In this document: in pieces, positions 8,387-15,750 of the stretch
How positions within the stretch are numbered: the stretch's first letter is position 1
Layout: every line of letters starts with the position of its first letter
From: Mycoplana dimorpha
GTDB taxonomy: Bacteria > Pseudomonadota > Alphaproteobacteria > Rhizobiales > Rhizobiaceae
Reading direction: 5' to 3'
Length of the DNA stretch: 64,000 bases
NCBI RefSeq assembly: GCF_003046475.1
Contig: NZ_PZZZ01000001.1
Location: 434,001-498,000 of the forward strand
The notes under the pieces: generated by a model
What the model saw: only the letters and a program-made list of their open reading frames with translations
What the model was told of the DNA's origin: nothing
Databases searched by the model: none
Made by a program: the position numbers and the translations under genes

Positions 8387-8899
8387 ATGATCCGAATTTC
8401 TTGCGTGCCGCTTGCAGCGGCTCTCCTCTTTTCCGCTTCAGCCTTCGCCCAGCAGAGCAATACCGCCGAGGCCGATTTCCTTGGGCTTGGCGGCACCGAG
8501 AGCGGGCGTGCCACGCTGACCGAGACCGATGGCGGCGTGCTGTTCGAGATCGAGCTGTCCGGCATGCCGCCGCGCAAATGGGTGGCGCTGCATATTCATG
8601 AGACCGGCACCTGCGACCCGACCACTGGCCACAAGTCCGCGGGCGCCCACTTCAACCCGGACGGCAAGGTCCACGGCTTCCTCGCCGCCGGCGGCCCGCA
8701 TGCCGGTGATATGCCGAATCAGTATGTCTCCGACGACGGCATCCTGCGGGCACAGGTCTTCAACGCGGCGGTTCGCCTCGACGACGAAAAAACCGGCATT
8801 CGCGGCCGGGCGATCGTCATCCACTCCGGTTCCGACGACTACCGCACAGATCCCGCCGGCGGCTCGGGCGACCGGATCGCTTGCGCCGTGATCAAATAA
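8387..8899 (+). CDS. sodC: periplasmic Cu/Zn superoxide dismutase
   Basis: A 170-residue exported enzyme that dismutates superoxide in the periplasm. The signal peptide runs to about residue 21 (SASAFA-QQ). All metal ligands can be placed: His69 and His71 in ALHIHETGTC, His88 in AGAHFNP, His96, His105 and Asp108 in GPHAGDMPN, and His146 in VIHSGSDDY. Cys76 and Cys166 would form the conserved disulfide. It stands alone after the nad operon and converges with nadQ, the two stops being only 19 bases apart. No clear promoter motif was found in the 92-base gap before it. Confidence 0.95.
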   Translation: MIRISCVPLAAALLFSASAFAQQSNTAEADFLGLGGTESGRATLTETDGGVLFEIELSGMPPRKWVALHIHETGTCDPTTGHKSAGAHFNPDGKVHGFLAAGGPHAGDMPNQYVSDDGILRAQVFNAAVRLDDEKTGIRGRAIVIHSGSDDYRTDPAGGSGDRIACAVIK

Positions 8900-8918
8900 A
8901 GGCGGCTGTGGCTTGGGC

Positions 8919-9890
8919 CTATCGGCCACCCACCTTCAGTCCCGGCGCCGGTCGTTCCTCTAAGATTTGCCGGCGGAAACGGAAGAGGGCAGCTGGACGG
9001 CCGCCGGTCGCCGCCGAGGAGCCGCCGGTCGGTTCGACCAGTTCCGCCCCCTCCACCAGGCGGCGAAAGTTCTGCTTGTGCAAATGGCGCCCGGAGATTG
9101 CCTCGACTGTCGCCTGCAGTTCGGTCAGCGTGAACTCGGCCGGCATCAGCTCGAAGATCACCGGCCGATACTTGATCTTGCCGCGCAGCCGCGCGACGGC
9201 GGTGGCGAGAATCCGGCGGTGGTCATGACGCATGGCGACGCCGACTGCCGGCCTGCCATCGGGCGCCCGGCCGTCCGTGACCGATTCGGCCGCAAGGCCG
9301 CCCTCGTAGAGCAGTTCGTAGCGTTCCAGCACGCGCTCCTCGTCCCAGGGGAAGTCGTCGAGGCCGAAGGCGATCCGCAGCCGCGTCCTGCGGCCGGGCA
9401 GCGAGCCGCTGTCCCTGGCCGCGGACATTGCCGCCCATTCGGTCAGGGCGGGAATGATCGTCTTGTCGAGGATCGCCGGCCGACCGTTGCGCCAGTCCTC
9501 CCAGGGCAGAAAGTCATACCAGTCGCACCAGTGGGCGCCCGCCGCTTCGAGCCGTTCGGTCGCCTCGATGTCCATGCGGGTCAGCGCCAGATAGCCGACC
9601 GAGACCATGTGTGTGCCGGCTTCATCGGGCGATTTCTGCCGGCCGCGGTCGCCGAACGTGTAGAGCTGCTCGATATAGCCGAGCTTCAGCGCCGTCTGTT
9701 CCTCGACGCTGGCGCGCAGGCTGGTCTCGAAGGTGCGGTATCGGGTCGGATCGAACGGGCCGAATGGCAGGGCGTCGCGCGCCTCCGAGCCGCCATTTAG
9801 GGTGAGGATGGCCGGGCCGCGGTTGAAGATCGCCACCACCGCCGCATTGAGGCCGATCTCAACCGGGGGCGAGGGTGGCTGGACGATCAT
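8919..9890 (-). CDS. nadQ: NadQ-type transcriptional regulator (Nudix domain plus winged helix, COG4111)
   Basis: A 323-residue protein with an N-terminal Nudix-like domain and a C-terminal winged helix (about residues 235-305, FELMPAEFTLTELQATVE, then SGRHLHKQNFRRLVEGAELVE), the arrangement of NrtR-class NAD regulators. The Nudix box is decayed: where the catalytic REUxEExGU should be there is RASVEEQTALKLG, so it probably senses an NAD-related nucleotide instead of hydrolysing one. COG4111 proteins are the predicted NAD repressors (NadQ) of rhizobia. The gene lies next to nadABC, and the 3853-3867 palindrome is a likely target. Its start overlaps the end of the phosphatase gene by four bases. 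Confidence 0.82.
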   Translation of the reverse strand: MIVQPPSPPVEIGLNAAVVAIFNRGPAILTLNGGSEARDALPFGPFDPTRYRTFETSLRASVEEQTALKLGYIEQLYTFGDRGRQKSPDEAGTHMVSVGYLALTRMDIEATERLEAAGAHWCDWYDFLPWEDWRNGRPAILDKTIIPALTEWAAMSAARDSGSLPGRRTRLRIAFGLDDFPWDEERVLERYELLYEGGLAAESVTDGRAPDGRPAVGVAMRHDHRRILATAVARLRGKIKYRPVIFELMPAEFTLTELQATVEAISGRHLHKQNFRRLVEGAELVEPTGGSSAATGGRPAALFRFRRQILEERPAPGLKVGGR

Positions 9891-10438
9891 AGGCGATCTC
9901 CTGCGCCGACGGGCGTCGGCTGCGGGGCAACTGTGAACGCGAACGGCTGGTCGCCGACATAGTCGGCGCCGCGGCCGATCTTTTCGATCGCCCGCACCAG
10001 CCGGCCGCCGCGCGATAGCAGTGCGTCGCCGATGGCGACGATGCGGCTGTTCGGTGTGGCCTGCCGCGAGGCGTCGCGAAGGCGGGCGGCCAGTGCCTCA
10101 TCCTCCTGCTCCGGTTCGACGGCGAGCGCAGCGATCAGGGCTGCGGCCGGCGACCGCGACACTCCCATCATGCAATGGATCAGGAGCGGGGCCGCGCGGT
10201 CCCAGTTCCGGGCGAAGGCGATGATCGCCGCGACATGCGCCTCCTGTGGCGCGACCAGCCCGCCGGTGCCGGCAAAGGCGATGTCGTTGACGCCGAGGAG
10301 GAGGTGCCGGGACGGATCGATCACCGCCGGGCGGTGAAAATCCTGCTTCGGCGCCACGAGGCTGATCATCTCCCGACAGCGGTTCCGTACCGCCATTTCG
10401 GCGATCCGCGACAGTGGGGCGACCACGATGGTGCTCAT
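9887..10438 (-). CDS. predicted protein-tyrosine / dual-specificity phosphatase (COG5350-like)
   Basis: A 183-residue small cytosolic protein with the cysteine phosphatase loop HCMMGVSRS: nucleophile Cys89 and phosphate-binding Arg95 are intact. An acidic residue for general acid catalysis may be the Asp in LLLGVNDIAF. The family is widespread in Alphaproteobacteria but its substrate is unknown. It could be a phosphotyrosine protein, an inositol phosphate or a nucleotide. It is third in a four-gene unit with four-base overlaps on both sides (HD hydrolase upstream, nadQ downstream), so it is co-translated with the NAD regulator. Confidence 0.82.
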   Translation of the reverse strand: MSTIVVAPLSRIAEMAVRNRCREMISLVAPKQDFHRPAVIDPSRHLLLGVNDIAFAGTGGLVAPQEAHVAAIIAFARNWDRAAPLLIHCMMGVSRSPAAALIAALAVEPEQEDEALAARLRDASRQATPNSRIVAIGDALLSRGGRLVRAIEKIGRGADYVGDQPFAFTVAPQPTPVGAGDRL

Positions 10439-11070
10439 GCCTGCCTCGTCTTCTGCGCGCCGGCGCGCTCTTCCTCGATCGTCTCGAAGCGCTCGGCGAA
10501 GCGGCGTTGCGCGTCGACGGCAGGAATCGGGGCGATCGGCAGCATGTCGAGCGTGATGCCGCGCGGCTCGCCGAAGAACTTTGCCGCCTCGGCATGCGAG
10601 AAGCCGGCCAGCGCGGTCGCCTCGAAGAAGGCGGCGGTGCGGTCAGCGCGCTTGATCTTCTCCTTGAGCAGCCGCGGCGTTTCGGCCGGCAGCCCGAAGC
10701 GCAGATGCACCGCGGCCTCGAGACGCTTCTCGACCGTCTTGTACCCGCCGCCGACGACCGCCTTGAACGGCGAGATCATGTCGCCGATCACATATTCCGG
10801 CGCATCGTGCAGCAGTGCCATCAGGCATTCATCGGGTGTGCCGCGGTTCTGATGGCGGAAGATCGTCTCGACGAGCAGGCAGTGCTGGGCGACGGAGAAT
10901 GCATGGTCGCCGGAGGTCTGGCCGTTCCAACGAGCGACGCGGGCCAGTCCGTGGGCGATGTCGGACAGCTCCACGTCGAGCGGTGAAGGGTTCAGAAGAT
11001 CGAGTCTGCGCCCGGACAGCATCCGTTGCCAGGCGCGAGGCTCGGTCTTCGGTCGGGCCGCGCCGCTCAT
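10435..11070 (-). CDS. HD domain phosphohydrolase (YfbR-like)
   Basis: A 211-residue HD-superfamily metal-dependent phosphohydrolase. The metal site is visible as a His around residue 56 (GDHAFSVAQHCLLVE) and the His88-Asp89 pair in MALLHDAPEYVIGDM. The closest described group is the YfbR/5-prime-nucleotidase-like HD hydrolases, which remove phosphate from (deoxy)nucleoside monophosphates. The exact substrate is unproven. It overlaps the ygfZ-like gene by four bases upstream and the phosphatase gene by four bases downstream, as part of a tight operon ending in nadQ. A nucleotide-recycling role beside an NAD regulator is attractive but inferred. Confidence 0.85.
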   Translation of the reverse strand: MSGAARPKTEPRAWQRMLSGRRLDLLNPSPLDVELSDIAHGLARVARWNGQTSGDHAFSVAQHCLLVETIFRHQNRGTPDECLMALLHDAPEYVIGDMISPFKAVVGGGYKTVEKRLEAAVHLRFGLPAETPRLLKEKIKRADRTAAFFEATALAGFSHAEAAKFFGEPRGITLDMLPIAPIPAVDAQRRFAERFETIEEERAGAQKTRQA

Positions 11071-11909
11071 GGGCCGGGCGCCTCTGTCTCGTCACCGGGA
11101 AACGAAAGGCTCGTCCATTCCGGCAGGCGGGCTGAGACCTCGACGTCGCCGGCGAGGATCGGCGCCCCGGCTCGCATGGCCTCCGCCGCACGGTCGATCC
11201 GGATGATCGCGAGCCCGTCGTTTCCGGCCACGGTGCCAAGCGTGCCGATCGCCTTGCCCTCGGCGCTGATCTCGGTGCCTGCGGCCGGCAGCGGCACGTC
11301 GGCCCGCAGGATCACCGGCCGCTTCCGGGCGGTGCTGCGGTGCTGCATGCGCGACACCACTTCCTGCCCAACATAGCAGCCCTTGCGGAACGACAGCCCG
11401 CCCGAAAGATCGAGCAGGACATCGTGCGGAAAGGCGTCCGAAAGGGCGTAGTCCCGTCCGGATTCCACGATGCCGCAGGATATCCGCAGCGCATCGTAGG
11501 TAGCTGTCGCGTCGGTGCCGCCGCTTCCGCGCCTGCGCAGCACCGTCTGGCCGGCCTTGGCGAAGCGCCCGTCCGCAACCCCCTCGGCGCCGTCGCCCCA
11601 GGACACGATCGTCTGTGTTCCCGGGAGCGGCGCGATCTCGACGGCGGCGCGCAGCTTGTACATGGTGAGCCGCTTGATCAGCGAGTCGCGCTGTTCCTCG
11701 GTTGTCTCGATGACAAAACCGCCGGACGGGAAGCGGCTAACAAGAAAGTCGAAGAGGATCTTGCCCTGCGGCGTCAGCAGGGCGCCGGCGCGTGCCTCGC
11801 CGGCCGGCAGCGAGGGCATGTCGGTGGTGATCAGGCCCTGCAGGAAATCCTCGGCATCGTTGCCGGTGACGGAAAAATAGGCGCGTCCGGGAAGGGTGAC
11901 GGCGGGCAT
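11067..11909 (-). CDS. ygfZ: YgfZ/GcvT-domain folate-binding protein (CAF17-like)
   Basis: A 280-residue folate-binding protein of the YgfZ/CAF17 family, needed for maintenance of certain iron-sulfur enzymes such as MiaB and linked to tRNA modification. The diagnostic motif KGCYVGQEVVSRMQHR is present, with the folate-binding fold before it (FSVTGNDAEDFLQGLITTD). The chosen start ATG 11909 begins MPAVTLPGRAYFSV, as in the family; an upstream in-frame ATG would add 33 residues of unrelated sequence. It is the first gene of the overlapping unit ygfZ-HD-PTP-nadQ, whose promoter should lie in 11910-12035. Confidence 0.88.
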   Translation of the reverse strand: MPAVTLPGRAYFSVTGNDAEDFLQGLITTDMPSLPAGEARAGALLTPQGKILFDFLVSRFPSGGFVIETTEEQRDSLIKRLTMYKLRAAVEIAPLPGTQTIVSWGDGAEGVADGRFAKAGQTVLRRRGSGGTDATATYDALRISCGIVESGRDYALSDAFPHDVLLDLSGGLSFRKGCYVGQEVVSRMQHRSTARKRPVILRADVPLPAAGTEISAEGKAIGTLGTVAGNDGLAIIRIDRAAEAMRAGAPILAGDVEVSARLPEWTSLSFPGDETEAPGP

Positions 11910-12035
11910 AGGTCCAGTGCTCCAGAGGGCGCAAGGCGCCGAAACGGTCTTGGAAGCAGAGGTAGAATGCCGGTGCGCGCCGCGCAAGTCCATGCGGACA
12001 GCCCGCATGGGCCGACCGGCCGGAATTGCCGCGCC

Positions 12036-12824
12036 TCAATCCCCGGCGACGAAGAACTTCCATTGGCCGTCGGGTGCAATGCCGACGCGGTAGAAATTGT
12101 AGCCGCCGAATTCCTGCATGTCGGCGAAGTCGCCGGCGGTGACGATCCGCAGCAGTTCCACCCTTTCCGGGGGCGAGAGCGCATCCAGCGACTTCTCGGC
12201 AAAGTACGGCCAGACATACATTTCGTTCGGCGTGCCGGCGTCGACCCGGACGAATCCGGTCGCCAGCACGTCGAGCAGGATCGCCAGGATCTCGATTCCT
12301 TCCGAATCCCCGGAGAGGCCCTTCAGCGTTGTCACCGGATCGTCGTCGCCTTCGGCGACGGAGACCTGTGTTTGCGTCTGCCCCTTGCCGAGCAGCGGAC
12401 GCAGGCGCTCCATGTCGCCGGAAGCCGCCGCTTCGACGATCAGTTCGCGCATGCGGCGAACGGGGGCAGGGGCCTTGTCGATATCGTAGAGCACCTCGAC
12501 CGGCGCCTCGGGCTCGCTGACGTTCTTTTCCGTGACCGGTTCGACGGCCTGCTGCTCCGCTGCGTCCTTGCGAATCAGCGGATCAGGCAGCGGCAGCTGC
12601 AGCCGGCGCTCGCCCTCGTCCGGCGGCGTTTCCGCCTGGGCGGCGCTATCGGCCGGCGGATGATCCACCGCCTTGTCCTGGCTCTGCTGACGTTGAATCT
12701 GCTGCAGTTCGCTAAGCGCGAAGGCGGGCCTGGTTGTTACGAAGGTCCCCGTGCCCGCCAAGAAAATCGAGACGGCGAACACGCTGCCGCGAAGCAGCCT
12801 GATGCGCGCTGAGAACCTGTGCAT
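12036..12824 (-). CDS. conserved secreted protein of unknown function
   Basis: A 262-residue protein with a clear signal peptide (basic start, hydrophobic SVFAVSIFLAGTGTFV, cleavage after PAFA near residue 36), then a Gln/Pro/Glu-rich low-complexity linker (about 40-105) and a compact C-terminal domain ending FGGYNFYRVGIAPDGQWKFF. The C-terminal part resembles conserved rhizobial periplasmic proteins without an assigned function. No catalytic motif is recognisable. It is encoded between the ygfZ operon and a 92-residue unknown gene on the same strand, with 18 bases between the two, so the pair may be one transcript. Confidence 0.75.
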   Translation of the reverse strand: MHRFSARIRLLRGSVFAVSIFLAGTGTFVTTRPAFALSELQQIQRQQSQDKAVDHPPADSAAQAETPPDEGERRLQLPLPDPLIRKDAAEQQAVEPVTEKNVSEPEAPVEVLYDIDKAPAPVRRMRELIVEAAASGDMERLRPLLGKGQTQTQVSVAEGDDDPVTTLKGLSGDSEGIEILAILLDVLATGFVRVDAGTPNEMYVWPYFAEKSLDALSPPERVELLRIVTAGDFADMQEFGGYNFYRVGIAPDGQWKFFVAGD

Positions 12825-12842
12825 TGTCGTTGTCTTTCCGCC

Positions 12843-13121
12843 CTATTGCAGCGTGCGCTCAGGCGAGAACTCGCCGGCCAGCATCCGCTCCCGCAGGGAT
12901 TTCAGCATCGCCTCAGCGCCATCCTCGCCGAGAAGGCGGATCGTCTCGCGCATGGCCAGCGCGATTGCGGCGTCGGCGATGATTTCCGGCTCGATGCCGT
13001 CCGCCATGCCGTCGGCCCAGGCCTCGGTCTGGTACTCCAGCGCCGCCTGCATCTTCTCGTGTACGATCATCTCGTCGATATCGTTGAGGCTTGGTTCCAT
13101 CATATGATCCATGCGCGGCAT
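12843..13121 (-). CDS. small conserved hypothetical protein, 92 residues
   Basis: An acidic, helix-rich soluble protein (MEPSLNDIDEMIVHEKMQ, then AIALAMRETIRLLGEDGAEAM) with no signal peptide, cysteine or known motif. The start at ATG 13121 is taken; ATG 13112 would also fit. Codon use is like its neighbours and the frame is free of rare interruptions, which supports a real gene. It lies directly upstream of the secreted protein on the same strand. I do not recognise a family. Confidence 0.65.
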   Translation of the reverse strand: MPRMDHMMEPSLNDIDEMIVHEKMQAALEYQTEAWADGMADGIEPEIIADAAIALAMRETIRLLGEDGAEAMLKSLRERMLAGEFSPERTLQ

Positions 13122-13204
13122 CTACTCTTTACCAGACTGTTAACGACCTTAGCAGCCTTTTCCCAAAACGACACGGGGCCGCAAGGAAAGAGGTTAATCA
13201 TCCA

Positions 13205-13636
13205 CTAATTTCCGAAGCGGGCGGTAATTTCTGCCGCGAGTGTTGCACCTTCGTTACGGTATTTTTCTTCGGCGACCACTGCCTGCCCGGTGCAGGTGGC
13301 ATAGACCGAGGCGAAGGAGCGATAGCCGTGATTGAAGGCGGCAGTGAGGCGCTCCCTGCGTGCCTGCTCGTTGCCGGCCTCCATCGAGATCAGGTCCTGC
13401 ATCGCCTTTCGCCACGTGTCCTCGCCGTCCTCTAGGCAGAGGTTGCGCAGATACTGCACGGCGCCGAGAATCTCCGACAGCCGTTCCAGCCGGCCATCAT
13501 AGGGCGCAGGTTTGGTCTCGGCGGCCGACCCGGCAGCATCGGTTCCGCTCGCCGCGGCGATCGGAGCCGCCTGCGTGGCGTGGATCGGCACCAGCAGCAA
13601 CAGGGCGACGGCGAGGCGGGCGGCGCGATGTGTCAT
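13205..13636 (-). CDS. TIGR02301-family secreted protein
   Basis: A 143-residue exported protein: signal peptide RAARLAVALLLLVPIHATQA, then a mature domain with SEILGAVQYLRNLCLEDGEDTWRKAMQDL and ASVYATCTGQAVVAEEKYR. This pattern, with two conserved cysteines (in LRNLC and YATC), is the alphaproteobacterial TIGR02301 family of unknown function. ATG 13636 is chosen because it opens the signal peptide; upstream in-frame codons are shadow sequence of the Nudix gene. It follows the Nudix gene by only four bases and is probably co-transcribed with it. Confidence 0.8.
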   Translation of the reverse strand: MTHRAARLAVALLLLVPIHATQAAPIAAASGTDAAGSAAETKPAPYDGRLERLSEILGAVQYLRNLCLEDGEDTWRKAMQDLISMEAGNEQARRERLTAAFNHGYRSFASVYATCTGQAVVAEEKYRNEGATLAAEITARFGN

Positions 13637-13640
13637 CCAC

Positions 13641-14090
13641 TCATCCTGTCGCGGCTGGTGAAAGGGCCGCGTGTCGGTCCGCCTCCAGGCGGCGGAGGCA
13701 ATCGCGCACGCTTTCGGGGGCGGGAAGAACTGCGATCTCCTCGGCGGTGAACCAGCCGAGGTCCGCCGCATCATCCGACGCCACGGCGACTGCGCCGGCA
13801 TCGGCCTCGACGCGGAAAACCGAAAGGAAGTAGTGGCCGCCCGTCGTGCTGCTCTTCAGGTCGTATGTGGCGAAGAGGCGCGGTTGGCGGGCGACGATGC
13901 CGGTCTCCTCGGCGAACTCGCGCAGCGCCGTCTCGGCGGGCGTCTCGCCCGGCTCGCCGTGTCCGCCCGGAAAGGCGTACATGTCGGCCGCCGGCGGATT
14001 GCGCCGCCGCACGAGCAGATAGCGACCGTCGCGCTCGAGTACGGCGGAGGAGGCGGGTTTTACGGTCATCGACGGATCCGAATGGTTCAT
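13641..14090 (-). CDS. Nudix hydrolase
   Basis: A 149-residue single-domain Nudix hydrolase. The full box is present as GGHGEPGETPAETALREFAEETGI, matching GX5EX7REUXEEXGU, so it should be active and metal dependent. The N-terminus SAVLERDGRYLLVRRRNPP is typical of the ADP-ribose/nucleoside-diphosphate clean-up branch; the substrate is not predictable. The start at ATG 14090 has AAAGG before it; ATG 14069 is an alternative. It is divergent from the SRAP gene, the 132-base gap holding both promoters, and is followed by the TIGR02301 gene. Confidence 0.88.
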   Translation of the reverse strand: MNHSDPSMTVKPASSAVLERDGRYLLVRRRNPPAADMYAFPGGHGEPGETPAETALREFAEETGIVARQPRLFATYDLKSSTTGGHYFLSVFRVEADAGAVAVASDDAADLGWFTAEEIAVLPAPESVRDCLRRLEADRHAALSPAATG

Positions 14091-14222
14091 TTGCCTTTTA
14101 TAAGTACTGCGTGTGGATTGTTCCAGACTGACGCGCCGGATAAGCGACCCGGGGCTTGGGTGTTGAAAACGGCAGCGCGGCCATCCATCTTCGGACTTCG
14201 ACACGAAGGAACCAGGCGAACC

Positions 14223-14999
14223 ATGTGCGGGCGATTTGCCTTGACCGAACCGGCCGCTCGGCTGGAAGAACTGCTCGACGTTGTGGACGTGGAGGAATTC
14301 CCGCCGCGCTACAATATCGCGCCGACGCAGCCGATTCTGGTCGTCGTCGCCGGCGATCCCCGCCGGCCCGGGAGCAACCTGCCGGAGCGCAAGGCGATGC
14401 TGGTCCGCTGGGGGCTGACGCCGTCCTGGGTGAAGGATCCGCGCGACTTCCCGCTTCTGATCAATGCCCGCGCCGAGACGGCGATCGACAAGGCGTCGTT
14501 CCGCGCCGCCATGCGCCACCGCCGCATCCTGGTTCCGGCGTCCGGCTTTTACGAATGGCGCAGACCGCCGAAAGGGACGGGCGAGCGGCCGCAGGCCTAC
14601 TGGATTCGGCCCCGCAACGGCCGGATCGTCGCCTTCGCCGGGCTGATGGATACCTGGGCGTCAGCGGACGGCTCGGAAGTTGATACCGCCGCCATCCTGA
14701 CAACGGCGGCGAATGCGGCGATCGGCAGGATCCATGATCGGATGCCGGTGACGGTCGCTCCGGAACACTTTTCGCGTTGGCTGGATTGCCGAACGCAGGA
14801 GCCGCGCGAGGTCGCCGACCTGCTGCGTCCGGTCGAGGACGACTTCTTCGAGGCCATCCCGATTTCGGACCGTGTCAACAAGGTGGCGAATGTCGGGCCC
14901 GACATCCAGGCCCCGGTCGCCGAACCGCTGGCCGCACGCCCGCTTTCTGCCAAAAAAGGCCGCGGCGGTGACGACAGCGGCCAACTGTCGCTGCTCTGA
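14223..14999 (+). CDS. SOS response-associated peptidase (SRAP, YedK/HMCES)
   Basis: A 258-residue SRAP protein that forms a stable thiazolidine crosslink to abasic sites in single-stranded DNA, shielding them during replication. The start MCGRFALTEP provides the catalytic Cys2 after removal of Met. Other active-site segments are YNIAPTQPI, INARAETAIDKASFR with the conserved Glu, and IHDRMPV with the conserved His. ATG 14223 is therefore certain. It is monocistronic and divergent from the Nudix gene. No LexA box was identified by eye in the upstream 132 bases. Confidence 0.93.
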   Translation: MCGRFALTEPAARLEELLDVVDVEEFPPRYNIAPTQPILVVVAGDPRRPGSNLPERKAMLVRWGLTPSWVKDPRDFPLLINARAETAIDKASFRAAMRHRRILVPASGFYEWRRPPKGTGERPQAYWIRPRNGRIVAFAGLMDTWASADGSEVDTAAILTTAANAAIGRIHDRMPVTVAPEHFSRWLDCRTQEPREVADLLRPVEDDFFEAIPISDRVNKVANVGPDIQAPVAEPLAARPLSAKKGRGGDDSGQLSLL

Positions 15000-15121
15000 G
15001 CGGACGCCTGGAGCGCCTGCTCGAGGTGCGCCCACGAGGATCAGTTTCACGCGATGTGTTTTCGTGCCTCTGTCCCGGAACCGTGCACCCAGTCGAGAGG
15101 CATTCCTCCGCCGCCGCTTTG

Positions 15122-15304
15122 CTATGCTTCGATGTGCTTCAGGCCGGCCGGGAGTTCCGGCTTGACCGTCTTGGGCGTCTGCGGCCTGCGCTGGCTGGCG
15201 GCGGCGAGCACGGCCTTCAGCCCGAGAGGCTTGTATTGATCCACCAGCTTTCCGTCATCGTTGGTTTCCGGTGCAATCGAACGCTTCGCGCCATCAGTAA
15301 ACAT
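15122..15304 (-). CDS. small basic hypothetical protein, 60 residues
   Basis: A short gene with a very good ribosome site: GGGAG (minus strand, 15311-15315) sits 6 bases before ATG 15304. The product is basic and soluble (RSIAPETNDDGKLVDQYKPLG, then SQRRPQTPKTVKPELP) with no membrane segment or cysteine. Upstream lies an AT-rich stretch suitable for a promoter. Family and role are not recognised. The ribosome site and isolated position in an otherwise empty gap are the reasons for calling it. Confidence 0.6.
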   Translation of the reverse strand: MFTDGAKRSIAPETNDDGKLVDQYKPLGLKAVLAAASQRRPQTPKTVKPELPAGLKHIEA

Positions 15305-15750
15305 TATTGACTCCCATTTATATTGCAGGATCGGCCAAGATCATCTTTGAGCATTGCGGCCATTAACGAAATTTTATCGAGCGAATTCGGTCAAAATCTG
15401 TCGAAAGATCGAACTATCTTTGATGTTTCTGCGTCGTAGTTAACGCGGTGTTAAGACGTATTTAGCCGGTTCAAAATGTAGTCTTTGCGGCTGCGAGGCT
15501 TAGCGGCGACATCGTGCTCGGTTCTGCAAGCGCACAATGATGAAATGCTTTTTCGTGCCGCGGGCCGTACGCACTCCCTTGACCGCCGGAAATTCCGGCG
15601 CGATAAAGCAGGCCATGAAAACGGTACTCTGCATTATTTGCCGGAGCATTATTCGCTAGCTTGCCGCTGGCTTGGCCGTTTTCGTCTCCTGAAATCCCCA
15701 GATGACAAACGGGCCGGGCCGGCCGGACGCTTGCCCTTGGGAGATTTTCG
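15305..15750. other. 446-base intergenic region: divergent promoters of the 60-residue gene and cysS
   Basis: No gene is seen here. Bases 15305-15480 are conspicuously AT-rich for this genome and should carry the minus-strand promoter of the 60-residue gene. The right part carries a candidate cysS promoter with an internal palindrome (15579-15607), leaving a leader of about 135 bases before cysS. No tRNA-like or T-box-like fold was recognised. Confidence 0.5.
15579..15607 (+). promoter_or_regulatory. candidate cysS promoter with a 17-base palindrome in its spacer
   Basis: TTGACC (15579-15584) and GATAAA (15602-15607) are separated by exactly 17 bases. Inside lies CGCCGGAA-A-TTCCGGCG (15584-15600), a perfect palindrome filling the spacer. 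A regulator bound here would compete directly with RNA polymerase. The regulator is unknown. Confidence 0.5.

Noticed and set aside
8919-9890. Active Nudix hydrolase
   Set aside because: The catalytic box lacks the RE of REUxEExGU and the protein ends in a winged helix, so a regulatory role is preferred.
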